Source: SZUA-37 sp964472525 (GTDB taxonomy: Bacteria > Pseudomonadota > Gammaproteobacteria > UBA6429 > Thiohalophilaceae). Taken from it: DNA of 64,000 bases. The DNA lies in NCBI GenBank assembly GCA_964472525.1, contig CAYYLL010000013.1, positions 11,715 through 75,714 of the forward strand, written 5' to 3'. Positions 34,149 to 42,940 of the stretch are shown one piece after another. A program made the position numbers and the translations under genes. Every line of letters starts with the position of its first letter. The first letter of the stretch is position 1. Under the pieces are notes generated by a model. It did not search any database and was not told the DNA's origin. It saw nothing but the letters and a program-made list of their open reading frames with translations.

Positions 34149-34373
34149 ATGACAACATTAAAACTACGTAAAATTGGCAGTTCACTAGGTGTCATCTTGC
34201 CTAAGGAGGTATTAACTCCATTACATGTGCAGGAGGGTGACACTTTATATCTCACTCAAGACAAAGAAGGGCTTACCTTATCAGCCTATGATCCTGAGTT
34301 TGAAGCCATTATGAAAGCGGCGGATGAATGTGATCACCGTTATAAAAATACCCTTAAACAACTGGCGAAATGA
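34149..34373 (+). CDS. AbrB/MazE-type antitoxin
   Basis: The protein starts MTTLKLRKIGSSLGVILPKE, the swapped-hairpin AbrB DNA-binding domain (about 1-45), followed by a helical acidic tail (about 50-74) that would wrap the toxin. I use ATG 34149 (74 residues) because the upstream GTG 34137 adds only four residues before the family start. It overlaps the Doc gene by 4 bases (ATGA), the usual antitoxin-first arrangement. It likely represses its own promoter through the palindrome at 34112-34131. Confidence 0.88.
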   Translation: MTTLKLRKIGSSLGVILPKEVLTPLHVQEGDTLYLTQDKEGLTLSAYDPEFEAIMKAADECDHRYKNTLKQLAK

Positions 34374-34753
34374 AATGGCTTTCTGAGAATGCTGTACGCC
34401 AGCTGCATAAACGTGCCATCGCACAGTATGGTGGGCTAGAACCGATTGCAACTTATGATGAAAAGCTTGAAGCAACTCTGAGTCGACCACAGCAACTTGA
34501 ATATTATAATGCAGAGGTAACTTTATCTGAGCTTGCGGCTTCCTATGGCTTTGGTCTTGTAAAGAACCATTGTTTTTCAGATGGAAATAAACGTATCGCG
34601 TTTTATGTTGTTTTTATTTGTCTTCAAATTAATGGTTATGCACTACAGGCTGCCGAGGCAGATGCTGCACAAACAATAGAAAATGTGGCTACAGGTGAGT
34701 TATCTGAGTCTGAGTTTGCAAAGTGGATAGAAAGTAATATTAAAGTACTGTAA
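34370..34753 (+). CDS. Doc-type (death-on-curing) Fic toxin
   Basis: The 127-residue protein has the Fic/Doc motif NHCFSDGNKRIA (about 67-78), which keeps the catalytic His, the phosphate-binding DGNKR and a Phe in the usual place. The canonical form is HPFxDGNKR, so Cys replaces Pro. Doc toxins phosphorylate EF-Tu and stop translation until neutralised by the antitoxin. The start KWLSENAVRQLHKRAI is typical. It is coupled to the AbrB-like antitoxin and appears intact. Confidence 0.9.
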   Translation: MKWLSENAVRQLHKRAIAQYGGLEPIATYDEKLEATLSRPQQLEYYNAEVTLSELAASYGFGLVKNHCFSDGNKRIAFYVVFICLQINGYALQAAEADAAQTIENVATGELSESEFAKWIESNIKVL

Positions 34754-34863
34754 GGGGTAAGGTCGGATTGCTTAATAAGCATGTTCCTCCCATCTGGCAG
34801 CCATACTCGCATTAGAGTATTATAGACACTATCTATTCGCCTTCATTTTTCGAGAATTTATCC

Positions 34864-37800
34864 ATGTTGCAGTTGCACGGTGTTCCAGCACTTTCCAGTT
34901 TTCGCTTACAAAAACAATTACACAATTTGCAGGCTGCCGAGCCCTCGGTAACGGCATTGGTAACCGAGTATATTTATTTTATCGACTCAGAATCGAGCCT
35001 GAGTGATGCCGACCTAGCAACGCTCAACCACCTTTTAAATGAAGACCGTCAATTTAAAGCCACACCACAAACCGGCAGCTTGATTTTAGTCGTACCGCGT
35101 CCCGGGACGATTTCACCGTGGTCAACCAAGGCTACCGATATTGCGCATAATTGTGGTTTACAAAAGATTAGGCGCATTGAGCGAGGCACGGCTTATTACC
35201 TGCAATCAAACACAGAATTAAGCACTGCTATATTGAATCAACTGTCGGGCAGCTTGCACGACCGTATGGTGGAGTCTGTATTACTGGATACGGAGCAGGC
35301 TGCGGCTTTGTTTCACCATGCCGAACCGGCCGAGTTTAAAAGCGTGGATATTTTGTCGCAAGGCAAGCAGGCCCTTGAACAGGCCAATACACAAATGGGC
35401 TTGGCACTGGCCGAAGACGAAATTGATTATCTGGTAGAAAATTTTACCCGCCTCAAGCGCAACCCCACCGATGTCGAATTGATGATGTTTGCACAGGCCA
35501 ACTCGGAACATTGTCGGCACAAAATTTTTAATGCCGACTGGATTATCGATGGCAAAGCCAAAGATATTTCCCTGTTTGGTATGATCCGCCATACCTATCA
35601 ACATAATCACGATGGGGTGTTGTCGGCTTACAGTGATAACTCGGCGGTGGTCGAAGGTTTTACGGGTGGACGATTTTTTCCACAAACGGCAGGTGAATAT
35701 ACTTATCATCAGGAACCTATTCATATTCTGATGAAAGTTGAAACCCATAATCATCCTACCGCGATAGCCCCTTTCCCCGGTGCGGCGACGGGTTCAGGTG
35801 GCGAAATACGAGATGAAGGTGCAACGGGCACGGGTTCCAAACCCAAAGCCGGTTTGGCCGGTTTTTCGGTGTCTAATTTAAAATTGCCACAGGCAATGCA
35901 GGAATGGGAAGTCGAATATGGCAAGCCGGACCGGATTGTGTCTGCGCTAGAGATTATGATTGAAGCACCCATTGGTGCGGCCGCGTTTAATAACGAATTT
36001 GGTCGACCGAATATTTTAGGTTACTTCCGTACTTATGAGCAGAGTATTAATGCTAGTAATGGTACTGAAGTACGTGGCTATCATAAGCCAATTATGCTCG
36101 CTGGTGGGGTGGGTAATATTAAGCCTGAGCATGTCGAAAAAGGGATTATTCCAGCGGGTGCAAAAATAGTTGTACTGGGTGGACCAGCGATGTTGATTGG
36201 TTTAGGTGGTGGAGCAGCATCGTCGATGACCAGTGGTCAAAGCCATGAAGATTTAGACTTTGCCTCTGTGCAACGGGGCAACCCCGAAATGGAACGTCGT
36301 GTACAGGAAGTGATTGACCGTTGTTGGCAGCAGGGTAAAAATAGTCCGATTATCAGTATTCATGATGTAGGCGCGGGTGGCTTATCCAACGCTTTACCGG
36401 AGTTAGTGAATGACAGTGGTCGAGGTGCCAATTTTGAATTACGCAATGTGCCCAATGACGAGCTAGGTATGGCGCCGCATGAGATCTGGTGTAATGAATC
36501 ACAGGAACGTTATGTGTTGGCGATTGATGCAAGTGCTTTGGATGACTTTGAAGCCATCTGCAAACGCGAGCGTTGCCCTTACGCTATCGTGGGTGAGGCG
36601 ACCGAGGCACAGCAATTAAAATTACACGATACACATTTTAATAATCACCCCATTGATATGCCGCTGGATGTATTACTGGGTAAGCCGCCTAAAATGCTAC
36701 GCGATGTAAAAAGTGTAGCGGTTAAACAAAAGCAATTTGATAGTCGCAATATTGATATTAAAGAAGCCGCTTACCGTTGCTTACGTTTACCCACCGTTGC
36801 CAGTAAAAACTTTTTAATTACCATTGGCGACCGCAGTGTGACCGGTTTAATTCATCGTGACCAAATGGTTGGCCCATGGCAAGTCCCAGTTGCCGATGTA
36901 GCGGTTACCGCGTCGAGTTTTGATACCTTTACCGGCGAAGCTATGGCCATAGGAGAACGTGCGCCACTTGCGTTAATAAACCATGCTGCTTCTGCGCGCA
37001 TGGCAATTGGCGAAGCCTTAACAAATTTAGCGGCAAGCCAGATCACCGAGTTAAAACGTGTGGTGTTATCCGCAAACTGGATGGCACCGGCCGGACATCC
37101 GGGTGAAGATGCCGGTTTATATGAAGCCGTACAAGCGGTGGGCATGGAACTTTGTCCTGCGCTCGATATTTGTGTGCCAGTGGGTAAAGACTCGATGTCG
37201 ATGAAATCAGTTTGGGACGAGGGTGATAAAAATAAATCGGTGACGGCACCCCTGTCGTTAATCATTACCGCCTTTGCACCGGTAAAAGATATTCGTAATA
37301 CCTTAACACCACAACTTAAAACAGACGCAGGCGATACGCGTATCTTGTTTGTCGACCTTGCGCAAGGTCAACAACGTATGGGTGGTTCAGCTCTTGCACA
37401 AGTTTATAATCAAATTGGAGATACGGCACCTGATTTAGATAATGCCGAGGACTTTAAAACTGCCTTCAATGCTATTCAAGCCTTAAATGCACAAGGGTGC
37501 TTATTGGCATACCATGATCGTTCCGATGGTGGTTTGTTTGTTACCTTAACTGAAATGGCTTTTGCTGCGCATGTAGGTTTAGATATTGATATTACCGCAT
37601 TAGGTAATAGCACAATTAACAGCCTGTTTAACGAAGAACTCGGAGCAGTGATTCAGGTGCAACATACCGATGTGGAAAAGGTGATGGCTGTTCTGAGTCA
37701 GGCCAATGCCATTGTGCATGAAATAGCACAAATTAATGACACCGATACGATTACAATTAAATATGCCGACACGACATTCATCAATGAATCACGTATCGAC

Positions 37801-38739
37801 TTGCAACGCGCATGGAGTGAGACCAGTTATCATGTACAAACCTTGCGCGATAATCCCGATTGCGCACAACAAGAGTTTGATAACGTATTAAATAAAAATG
37901 ATGCGGGTTTACATGTTGAGTTAAGCTTTGATGTAGACAAAAATATCGCAGCACCCTTCTTAAATTTAAACACTAAACCAAAAATGGCTATTTTACGTGA
38001 GCAAGGTGTGAATGGTCAGGTTGAAATGGCCGCCGCCTTCGATAAAGCAGGTTTTGCCAGTATCGACGTCCATATGACCGATATTATCAGTGGCAAGATC
38101 AATCTGGATGAATTTAAAGGTCTGGTTGCCTGTGGTGGTTTTTCGTATGGCGATGTACTTGGTGCCGGTGGCGGTTGGGCTAAATCTATTTTATATAATC
38201 CGCAGGCGCGTGATAGTTTCGAAAAATTCTTCAATCGTAACGATACTTTTGGTTTAGGTATTTGTAATGGTTGTCAGATGTTATCGCATTTAAAAGGCTT
38301 AATCCCCGGTGCGAGCCACTGGCCACACTTTGTCCGAAATGTATCAGAGCAATTCGAAGCGCGACTTGCCATGGTTAAAGTAGAAAAAAGCAACTCCATA
38401 TTATTTAAAAATATGGAAGGATCGCGCTTACCCATTGTTGTGGCCCACGGAGAAGGGCAAGCGGTATTTTCGTCAACAGAAAATATGAAACAGAATATTG
38501 CACTGTGTTATACCGATAATAATGGGCAAGCAACAGAAATCTACCCGTATAATCCAAACGGTTCACCACAAGGTATTACGGGCCTAAGCAATAACGATGG
38601 TCGCTTTACCATTATGATGCCACATCCTGAGCGTACCTTTAGAAAAGCACAATTTTCCTACTACCCCGAAACGGAGAGTAAGAGTGATGAAAGCCCATGG
38701 ATGCGTTTGTTTCAGAATGCACGTCATTGGGTAGATTAA
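34864..38739 (+). CDS. purL: Phosphoribosylformylglycinamidine synthase, long form
   Basis: The 1291-residue single-chain enzyme has an N-terminal domain, a linker, two AIRS-like ATP-binding domains (VETHNHPTAIAPFPGAATGS near 290 and VPVGKDSMSMKSVWDEG near 770), and a C-terminal class I glutaminase. In the glutaminase, the nucleophile Cys is in GLGICNGCQML and the catalytic His/Glu are in MMPHPERTF. It converts FGAR to FGAM in purine synthesis. The length matches the gammaproteobacterial enzyme (E. coli, 1295). I saw no PurR-type box in the 110 bases upstream. Confidence 0.97.
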   Translation: MLQLHGVPALSSFRLQKQLHNLQAAEPSVTALVTEYIYFIDSESSLSDADLATLNHLLNEDRQFKATPQTGSLILVVPRPGTISPWSTKATDIAHNCGLQKIRRIERGTAYYLQSNTELSTAILNQLSGSLHDRMVESVLLDTEQAAALFHHAEPAEFKSVDILSQGKQALEQANTQMGLALAEDEIDYLVENFTRLKRNPTDVELMMFAQANSEHCRHKIFNADWIIDGKAKDISLFGMIRHTYQHNHDGVLSAYSDNSAVVEGFTGGRFFPQTAGEYTYHQEPIHILMKVETHNHPTAIAPFPGAATGSGGEIRDEGATGTGSKPKAGLAGFSVSNLKLPQAMQEWEVEYGKPDRIVSALEIMIEAPIGAAAFNNEFGRPNILGYFRTYEQSINASNGTEVRGYHKPIMLAGGVGNIKPEHVEKGIIPAGAKIVVLGGPAMLIGLGGGAASSMTSGQSHEDLDFASVQRGNPEMERRVQEVIDRCWQQGKNSPIISIHDVGAGGLSNALPELVNDSGRGANFELRNVPNDELGMAPHEIWCNESQERYVLAIDASALDDFEAICKRERCPYAIVGEATEAQQLKLHDTHFNNHPIDMPLDVLLGKPPKMLRDVKSVAVKQKQFDSRNIDIKEAAYRCLRLPTVASKNFLITIGDRSVTGLIHRDQMVGPWQVPVADVAVTASSFDTFTGEAMAIGERAPLALINHAASARMAIGEALTNLAASQITELKRVVLSANWMAPAGHPGEDAGLYEAVQAVGMELCPALDICVPVGKDSMSMKSVWDEGDKNKSVTAPLSLIITAFAPVKDIRNTLTPQLKTDAGDTRILFVDLAQGQQRMGGSALAQVYNQIGDTAPDLDNAEDFKTAFNAIQALNAQGCLLAYHDRSDGGLFVTLTEMAFAAHVGLDIDITALGNSTINSLFNEELGAVIQVQHTDVEKVMAVLSQANAIVHEIAQINDTDTITIKYADTTFINESRIDLQRAWSETSYHVQTLRDNPDCAQQEFDNVLNKNDAGLHVELSFDVDKNIAAPFLNLNTKPKMAILREQGVNGQVEMAAAFDKAGFASIDVHMTDIISGKINLDEFKGLVACGGFSYGDVLGAGGGWAKSILYNPQARDSFEKFFNRNDTFGLGICNGCQMLSHLKGLIPGASHWPHFVRNVSEQFEARLAMVKVEKSNSILFKNMEGSRLPIVVAHGEGQAVFSSTENMKQNIALCYTDNNGQATEIYPYNPNGSPQGITGLSNNDGRFTIMMPHPERTFRKAQFSYYPETESKSDESPWMRLFQNARHWVD

Positions 38740-38756
38740 GATATGGTTTATAAATA

Positions 38757-39710
38757 ATGTCTGATCTTTTAAAAGCAATTTCAATTAAAGATTTAACTAA
38801 AACCTACAACTCTAATGTTAGAGCATTAAAAGGTATTAGTCTTGAGATTGAAAAAGGCGATTTTTTTGCATTACTGGGCCCCAATGGTGCAGGTAAATCA
38901 ACAGCTATTGGCATTATTTCTTCTTTAATCAACAAAACATCGGGCAGCCTTGAGATTTATGGCTATGATCTGGACAAGAAAAAAGATCAAGCCAAAAGCT
39001 ATATTGGCTTGGTTCCACAGGAATTTAACTTTAATATGTTTGAACCGGTTAACGAGATTATTGTTAATCAAGCGGGTTATTATGGTATATCACGTAAAAA
39101 ATCCTCCACCCGGGCAGAAGCATTATTAAAACAGTTAGGTTTATGGGAAAAGCGTTATGCCATGGCGCGTGAACTTTCCGGTGGAATGAAGCGACGCTTA
39201 ATGATTGCTCGTGCATTAGTCCATGAACCACAATTATTGATTCTCGATGAGCCAACGGCCGGTGTTGATATTGAAACACGGCGTTCGATGTGGGTTTTTT
39301 TAGAAGAAATAAATAAACAGGGTACGACCATCATCCTAACCACACATTATCTGGAAGAAGCGGAAGCCCTGTGTCGTAATATTGCAATTATTAATAAAGG
39401 CGAAATAATAGAAAATACTTCAATGAAATCGTTGTTGTCGCAACTACAAATTGAAACATACATTCTTGATTTAAAAGAGAGCATCCAAACAGCCCCTGAA
39501 GTTGCTGACTATAATATAGCTATGCTAGATCCATTGACTGTGGCTGTGGAGGTCAATAAAGGACAAAGTATTAATAACATTTTTGCAGAATTAACACGTC
39601 TTAATTTACAGGTTATCAGTATGCGAAATAAATCTAATCGTTTAGAAGAATTATTTTTGTGTTTAACGGGCGAAAATGTTGTTGCAAGGGATAAAAATGA
39701 CGCTGAGTGA
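38757..39710 (+). CDS. ABC transporter ATP-binding protein (drug/polysaccharide exporter type)
   Basis: The 317-residue ATPase has Walker A GPNGAGKST (about 42-50), signature ELSGGMKRR, Walker B LLILDEPTAGVD and the H-loop TTHYLEEAE. A C-terminal extension (about 240-317) is typical of the DrrA/NodI/YadG group. It powers the ABC-2 permease encoded next, which overlaps it by 14 bases. The pair resembles YadG/YadH, whose substrate is not established. Confidence 0.92.
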   Translation: MSDLLKAISIKDLTKTYNSNVRALKGISLEIEKGDFFALLGPNGAGKSTAIGIISSLINKTSGSLEIYGYDLDKKKDQAKSYIGLVPQEFNFNMFEPVNEIIVNQAGYYGISRKKSSTRAEALLKQLGLWEKRYAMARELSGGMKRRLMIARALVHEPQLLILDEPTAGVDIETRRSMWVFLEEINKQGTTIILTTHYLEEAEALCRNIAIINKGEIIENTSMKSLLSQLQIETYILDLKESIQTAPEVADYNIAMLDPLTVAVEVNKGQSINNIFAELTRLNLQVISMRNKSNRLEELFLCLTGENVVARDKNDAE

Positions 39711-40470
39711 GCAGTTTGTTGCCTTTAAAACGATTGTTGTTAAAGAAATATTACGGTTTGCTCGCATTTGGCTGCAAACTATTGTGCCTGCTGTTATCAC
39801 CACCAGCTTATATTTTTTAATTTTTGGTGAGCTGATCGGTTCACAGCTAAAAGAAATTGATGGCCATAGTTATATTGAATATATTGTACCCGGTATTATT
39901 TTAATGTCAGTGATTACCAATGCCTACGGTAATGTGGTCTCTTCTTTTTATAGCCATAAATTTCAGCATCATGTAGAAGAAATGCTAGTTTCACCAATGC
40001 CGAACACCGTCTTACTTGCCGGCTTTGTTGTGGGAGGCGTTACACGAGGCATTGTTGTCGGTAGTGTTGTTACACTCGTCGCCATGTTTTTTACTCATAT
40101 TCATTTTGAGCATATTCTGGTGACGGGGGTAGTTGTCATTCTCACCGCGATTCTTTTTTCGCTTGCGGGATTTGTGAATGCTATTTATGCGAATAGTTTT
40201 GATGATATTTCTATTATCCCTACCTTCGTTTTAACGCCTCTCACCTACTTGGGTGGGGTTTTCTTTTCTATGAATATGCTCAGTAGTTTTTGGCAAAACA
40301 TTGCACTGTTTAATCCAATTCTTTATATGATTAATGCCATGCGGTATGGCATGTTGGGAGTATCTGACATAAAAATAACCACTGCGTTTATTGTTATTAT
40401 TTTGTTTTTAATTAGTTTGTACGTGTTTTGTCTTTATCTGTTAAAGAAAGGGATCGGTTTACGAAGCTAA
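39697..40470 (+). CDS. ABC-2 type permease
   Basis: The 257-residue protein has six membrane helices and the ABC-2 pattern WLQTIVPAVITTSLYFLIFG, followed by EYIVPGIILMSVITNAYGNV and LTPLTYLGGVFFSMNML. I use ATG 39697 (MTLSEQFVAFK), which overlaps the ATPase stop, instead of the earlier in-frame TTG at 39676. It forms the membrane part of the YadGH-like exporter. The substrate is unknown. Confidence 0.9.
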   Translation: MTLSEQFVAFKTIVVKEILRFARIWLQTIVPAVITTSLYFLIFGELIGSQLKEIDGHSYIEYIVPGIILMSVITNAYGNVVSSFYSHKFQHHVEEMLVSPMPNTVLLAGFVVGGVTRGIVVGSVVTLVAMFFTHIHFEHILVTGVVVILTAILFSLAGFVNAIYANSFDDISIIPTFVLTPLTYLGGVFFSMNMLSSFWQNIALFNPILYMINAMRYGMLGVSDIKITTAFIVIILFLISLYVFCLYLLKKGIGLRS

Positions 40471-40643
40471 ATTTTGTAAGATTAGACTGACAATTTTGGT
40501 CACATTCTGACCATGATTTATACTTAAAACTGCCCCTTCGTTTTTGTTCTTTATCAGTAGTAGTGGATATCTCAGCCGTCTTTTATCTTTAACTAATTGA
40601 AATATATTTAAATTTAAATTTATATGATGTGATGCCACTGACT

Positions 40644-40659
40644 TGGCATGGTTGCTGCT
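40644..40659 (+). promoter_or_regulatory. Candidate sigma-54 promoter for the pilin gene
   Basis: TGGCATGGTTGCTGCT has the invariant GG and GC doublets with the required 10-base interval and matches TGGCAC-N5-TTGCW except at two positions. It is about 140 bases before the pilin ATG. Type IV pilin genes are often RpoN/PilR dependent. The 325-base gap (40471-40795) also holds a small dyad TGGTCA-N5-TGACCA at 40497-40513, close after the permease gene. I see no gene in the gap. Confidence 0.55.
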
Positions 40660-40795
40660 CTGTTAGATATGTAAGTCAAATTTTAGCCGTGTATGTTGTC
40701 ATAGCAAATTAAGGTTTAGGCAATATAGGTAAGGGAATGATGGCATTGCAGGAAGTAAGAAAATTTTGTCTAAACCCAAATTAGGAGCGTTTTAA

Positions 40796-41356
40796 ATGAA
40801 AAAAATACAATCAGGTTTTACATTAATCGAACTGATGATCGTGGTCGCGATTATCGGTATTTTAGCGGCCATCGCGATTCCAGCCTATAATGGTTATATC
40901 GAAAATGCGAAAAAAGATAAGGTAATTGCAAACTATGAGAATGCATACCGTGAAATTTCAAATGAAATTAAAAAGGATTCTACCGCGATTAACTTAGGGC
41001 AAGTTAATGGTGACTTCTTTCGCCTAAATAGAAATGTTCTAACTACACGGGCAACTACTGCTGCTTTAGTTGTTAGCTTTTTGAATGGTATCCATGATGG
41101 TCAAACAGTTATTACAAACTTTGCCCCAGATCTTCTCAGTGCAGCGGTTGCTGGAGCATATGCTGTTGCTACCACGGTTACTGCCAATACCGCATCAACA
41201 TGTACTTTAAGTGCGGCTCAGACTACAGCGGGTCAAGTTGGTATTGTATGGGCAGGAACAGCTGGTCCTGGTCTTGGTATTGGCGTTTGTATGCCTGCTT
41301 ATGGCCCTGCGGCAACTCCATTGACTGTTAAAACAAGAAATCTTCAGTGGGAGTAG
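40796..41356 (+). CDS. Type IV pilin, major pilin-like
   Basis: The 186-residue prepilin has a short basic leader (MKKIQSG) cut by PilD before Phe. The N-terminal helix FTLIELMIVVAIIGILAAIA follows and contains Glu5. The globular part is Ala/Thr-rich. Two Cys only are present, in ASTCTLSAA and IGVCMPAYG, and they would close the C-terminal disulfide loop. The ribosome site is AGGAGCG. It stands alone between a sigma-54 promoter candidate and a strong terminator, as major pilins often do. It is a little longer than PAK-type pilins. Confidence 0.93.
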   Translation: MKKIQSGFTLIELMIVVAIIGILAAIAIPAYNGYIENAKKDKVIANYENAYREISNEIKKDSTAINLGQVNGDFFRLNRNVLTTRATTAALVVSFLNGIHDGQTVITNFAPDLLSAAVAGAYAVATTVTANTASTCTLSAAQTTAGQVGIVWAGTAGPGLGIGVCMPAYGPAATPLTVKTRNLQWE

Positions 41357-41384
41357 TATTGTTATAGTATAGAAATACATTATG

Positions 41385-41418
41385 AAAAACCGCCACTGTA
41401 ACCAGTGGCGGTTTTTTT
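41385..41418 (+). terminator. Rho-independent terminator after the pilin gene
   Basis: A ten-base-pair stem ACCGCCACTG (41389-41398) / CAGTGGCGGT (41403-41412) with a TAAC loop is flanked by A4 on the left and T7 on the right. It is strong and probably bidirectional, since the SDR gene on the minus strand ends 14 bases later. Confidence 0.92.
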
Positions 41419-41431
41419 AGGTCTGTTATTA

Positions 41432-42259
41432 TTAAACTTTTCTAAGAAGTAAATCTAACCACGTTGTAGAAAGTAATCGTTTTAAATATCCAAACAAATA
41501 AGTCGGGAATGTCACATAATAATGTGCTTTTGGGCGTTTACTTGCGAGTATCTTCAGCACTTTTTTATAAATGGCCTCTGCCGGTAAGGTAAACGGTACA
41601 ACGGCGCCTTCGGTTTCAAGTTTTTCTACCAAGCCTTTATATTTATCTTTAAAATGGCTGTGTTCACTGTCAATGTTCTTTTTAAAATAGATGAGTCCAT
41701 TGGCACGAAAATGGCTGCTAATGGGGCCCGGTTCTATCATGGATACGAAAATATTAGAGCCGTGCAATTCCAATCTTAAGGTGTCATTTAAGCCTTCAAT
41801 TGCATATTTACTGGCATTATAAGCACCACGTAGGGGCATAGCGACAAGACCTAAAATGGAGCTATTTTGAATAATGCGCCCATACCCTTGTAGGCGCATG
41901 ACAGGGATAACCAGATTAGTCAGTTCGTGCCAACCAAAAAAGTTATTTTCAAACTGTTGACGTAATACATCACGACTTAAGTCCTCTACCGCACCGGGTT
42001 GGCCATAGGCCCCATTATTGAATAAAGCGTAAAGAGTGCCTCCGGTAGCGGATAAAACATGCTGTAGCGTTGTTTTAATGCTTTCCGAATTGGCATAATC
42101 CAGCAAAAAGCTTTCAAACCCTTGTTGTTTGAGTTTTTCAACGTCGTCAGGTTTTCGGGCAGTCGCAAATACCCGATAGCCATCTTGCTTGAGTCTTTGT
42201 GCTGTGCATAAACCGATGCCGCTAGAGCAGCCGGTGATAAGAATTGAGTGTTTATCCAT
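41432..42259 (-). CDS. Short-chain dehydrogenase/reductase
   Basis: The 275-residue classical SDR has the cofactor loop TGCSSGIGLCTAQRL (about 9-23), NNGAYG after strand 4, the catalytic Ser in NSSILGL and the YNASKYAIEG motif carrying Tyr and Lys. The substrate-binding end contains EPGPISSHFRANG. The Arg in ATARKPDD after strand 2 suggests NADP(H). SDRs of this type are common and the substrate cannot be guessed. It stands alone on the minus strand. Confidence 0.92.
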   Translation of the reverse strand: MDKHSILITGCSSGIGLCTAQRLKQDGYRVFATARKPDDVEKLKQQGFESFLLDYANSESIKTTLQHVLSATGGTLYALFNNGAYGQPGAVEDLSRDVLRQQFENNFFGWHELTNLVIPVMRLQGYGRIIQNSSILGLVAMPLRGAYNASKYAIEGLNDTLRLELHGSNIFVSMIEPGPISSHFRANGLIYFKKNIDSEHSHFKDKYKGLVEKLETEGAVVPFTLPAEAIYKKVLKILASKRPKAHYYVTFPTYLFGYLKRLLSTTWLDLLLRKV

Positions 42260-42449
42260 AAAAAGTGCTGCTCGATGTTAATCGTTATTTTGTTTGTGTT
42301 TAATGGTCATTGTTTCATCCAGAGTAGCAAGTTTTAATATGGGAAGCCATTGAGCACAAGATATGTTTAAGAATAGTTTTATATGGGTTTTATCGTGATT
42401 ACACTGGAATATACGCTCAAATGGATAGTTTATACCCCCTAAAAACAGG

Positions 42450-42455
42450 TATAAT
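42450..42455 (+). promoter_or_regulatory. -10 element for fmdB-aspS
   Basis: A perfect TATAAT followed by a GC-rich discriminator (GCGCGGC) lies about 40 bases before the fmdB ATG. The -35 region is poor, so activation or another context may be needed. Confidence 0.45.
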
Positions 42456-42496
42456 GCGCGGCTTGTTTAATATCGCTTAGTTTTTGGAGAAGTTCA

Positions 42497-42763
42497 ATGC
42501 CAATTTATGAATATGAGTGTGAGGCTTGTGGGCATACTTTTGAAGCCTTTCAGAAGATGGTGGATGATCCTTTAAAAGAATGTCCTGAATGTAAAAAACA
42601 GGCATTGAAAAAATTGATATCCGCATCGGCTTTTCGTTTGAAAGGGGACGGTTGGTATGAAACTGATTTTAAAACGGGCAGTAAGAAAAATTTAGCGGGT
42701 AAAGAATCGTCTAAGCCTGATGATAAACCGGCTTCGGAAGCTAAAAGTGAGAGTAAAGCTTAA
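42497..42763 (+). CDS. FmdB-family zinc ribbon protein
   Basis: The 88-residue protein opens PIYEYECEACGHTFEAFQKM and has a second pair CPECKK. This gives the CxxC...CxxC zinc ribbon of the FmdB/CxxC_CXXC_SSSS family (about 1-40). The KLISASAFRLKGDGWYETD stretch follows and then a Lys/Ser-rich tail. The family is often encoded next to aspS, as here. Its role is unknown; a link to formamidase regulation is historic and not general. Confidence 0.93.
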   Translation: MPIYEYECEACGHTFEAFQKMVDDPLKECPECKKQALKKLISASAFRLKGDGWYETDFKTGSKKNLAGKESSKPDDKPASEAKSESKA

Positions 42764-42788
42764 AATATTGGGTGGGGTTTAACTATTC

Positions 42789-42876
42789 CGTCATTCCCGC
42801 GGAGGCGGGAATCTAGGCAACATTTAAAAAGGCTCTTGAATATATGTTTAGATTCCCGCCTCCGCGGGAATGACAG
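42789..42876. repeat. REP-like palindrome, inverted pair
   Basis: Two ATTCCCGC-GGAG-GCGGGAAT units, head to head, occupy 42789-42816 and 42849-42876. They begin 26 bases after the fmdB stop and match the units at 20359 and 21793. All three loci lie immediately after a stop codon. Confidence 0.87.
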
Positions 42877-42940
42877 AATTAACATAAAGCAGTTAATTAA
42901 AATTTTTGTAATAACAGTTTGTTTTTAAAGGAACATTTTT

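Noticed and set aside
34754..34863. Purine riboswitch or PurR site before purL
   Set aside because: The 110-base gap shows neither a convincing PurR palindrome nor the conserved junction of a purine riboswitch.
35281..35754. 157-residue minus-strand frame within purL
   Set aside because: purL is complete on the plus strand in all its motifs. The antisense product has no recognisable domain and no ribosome site.
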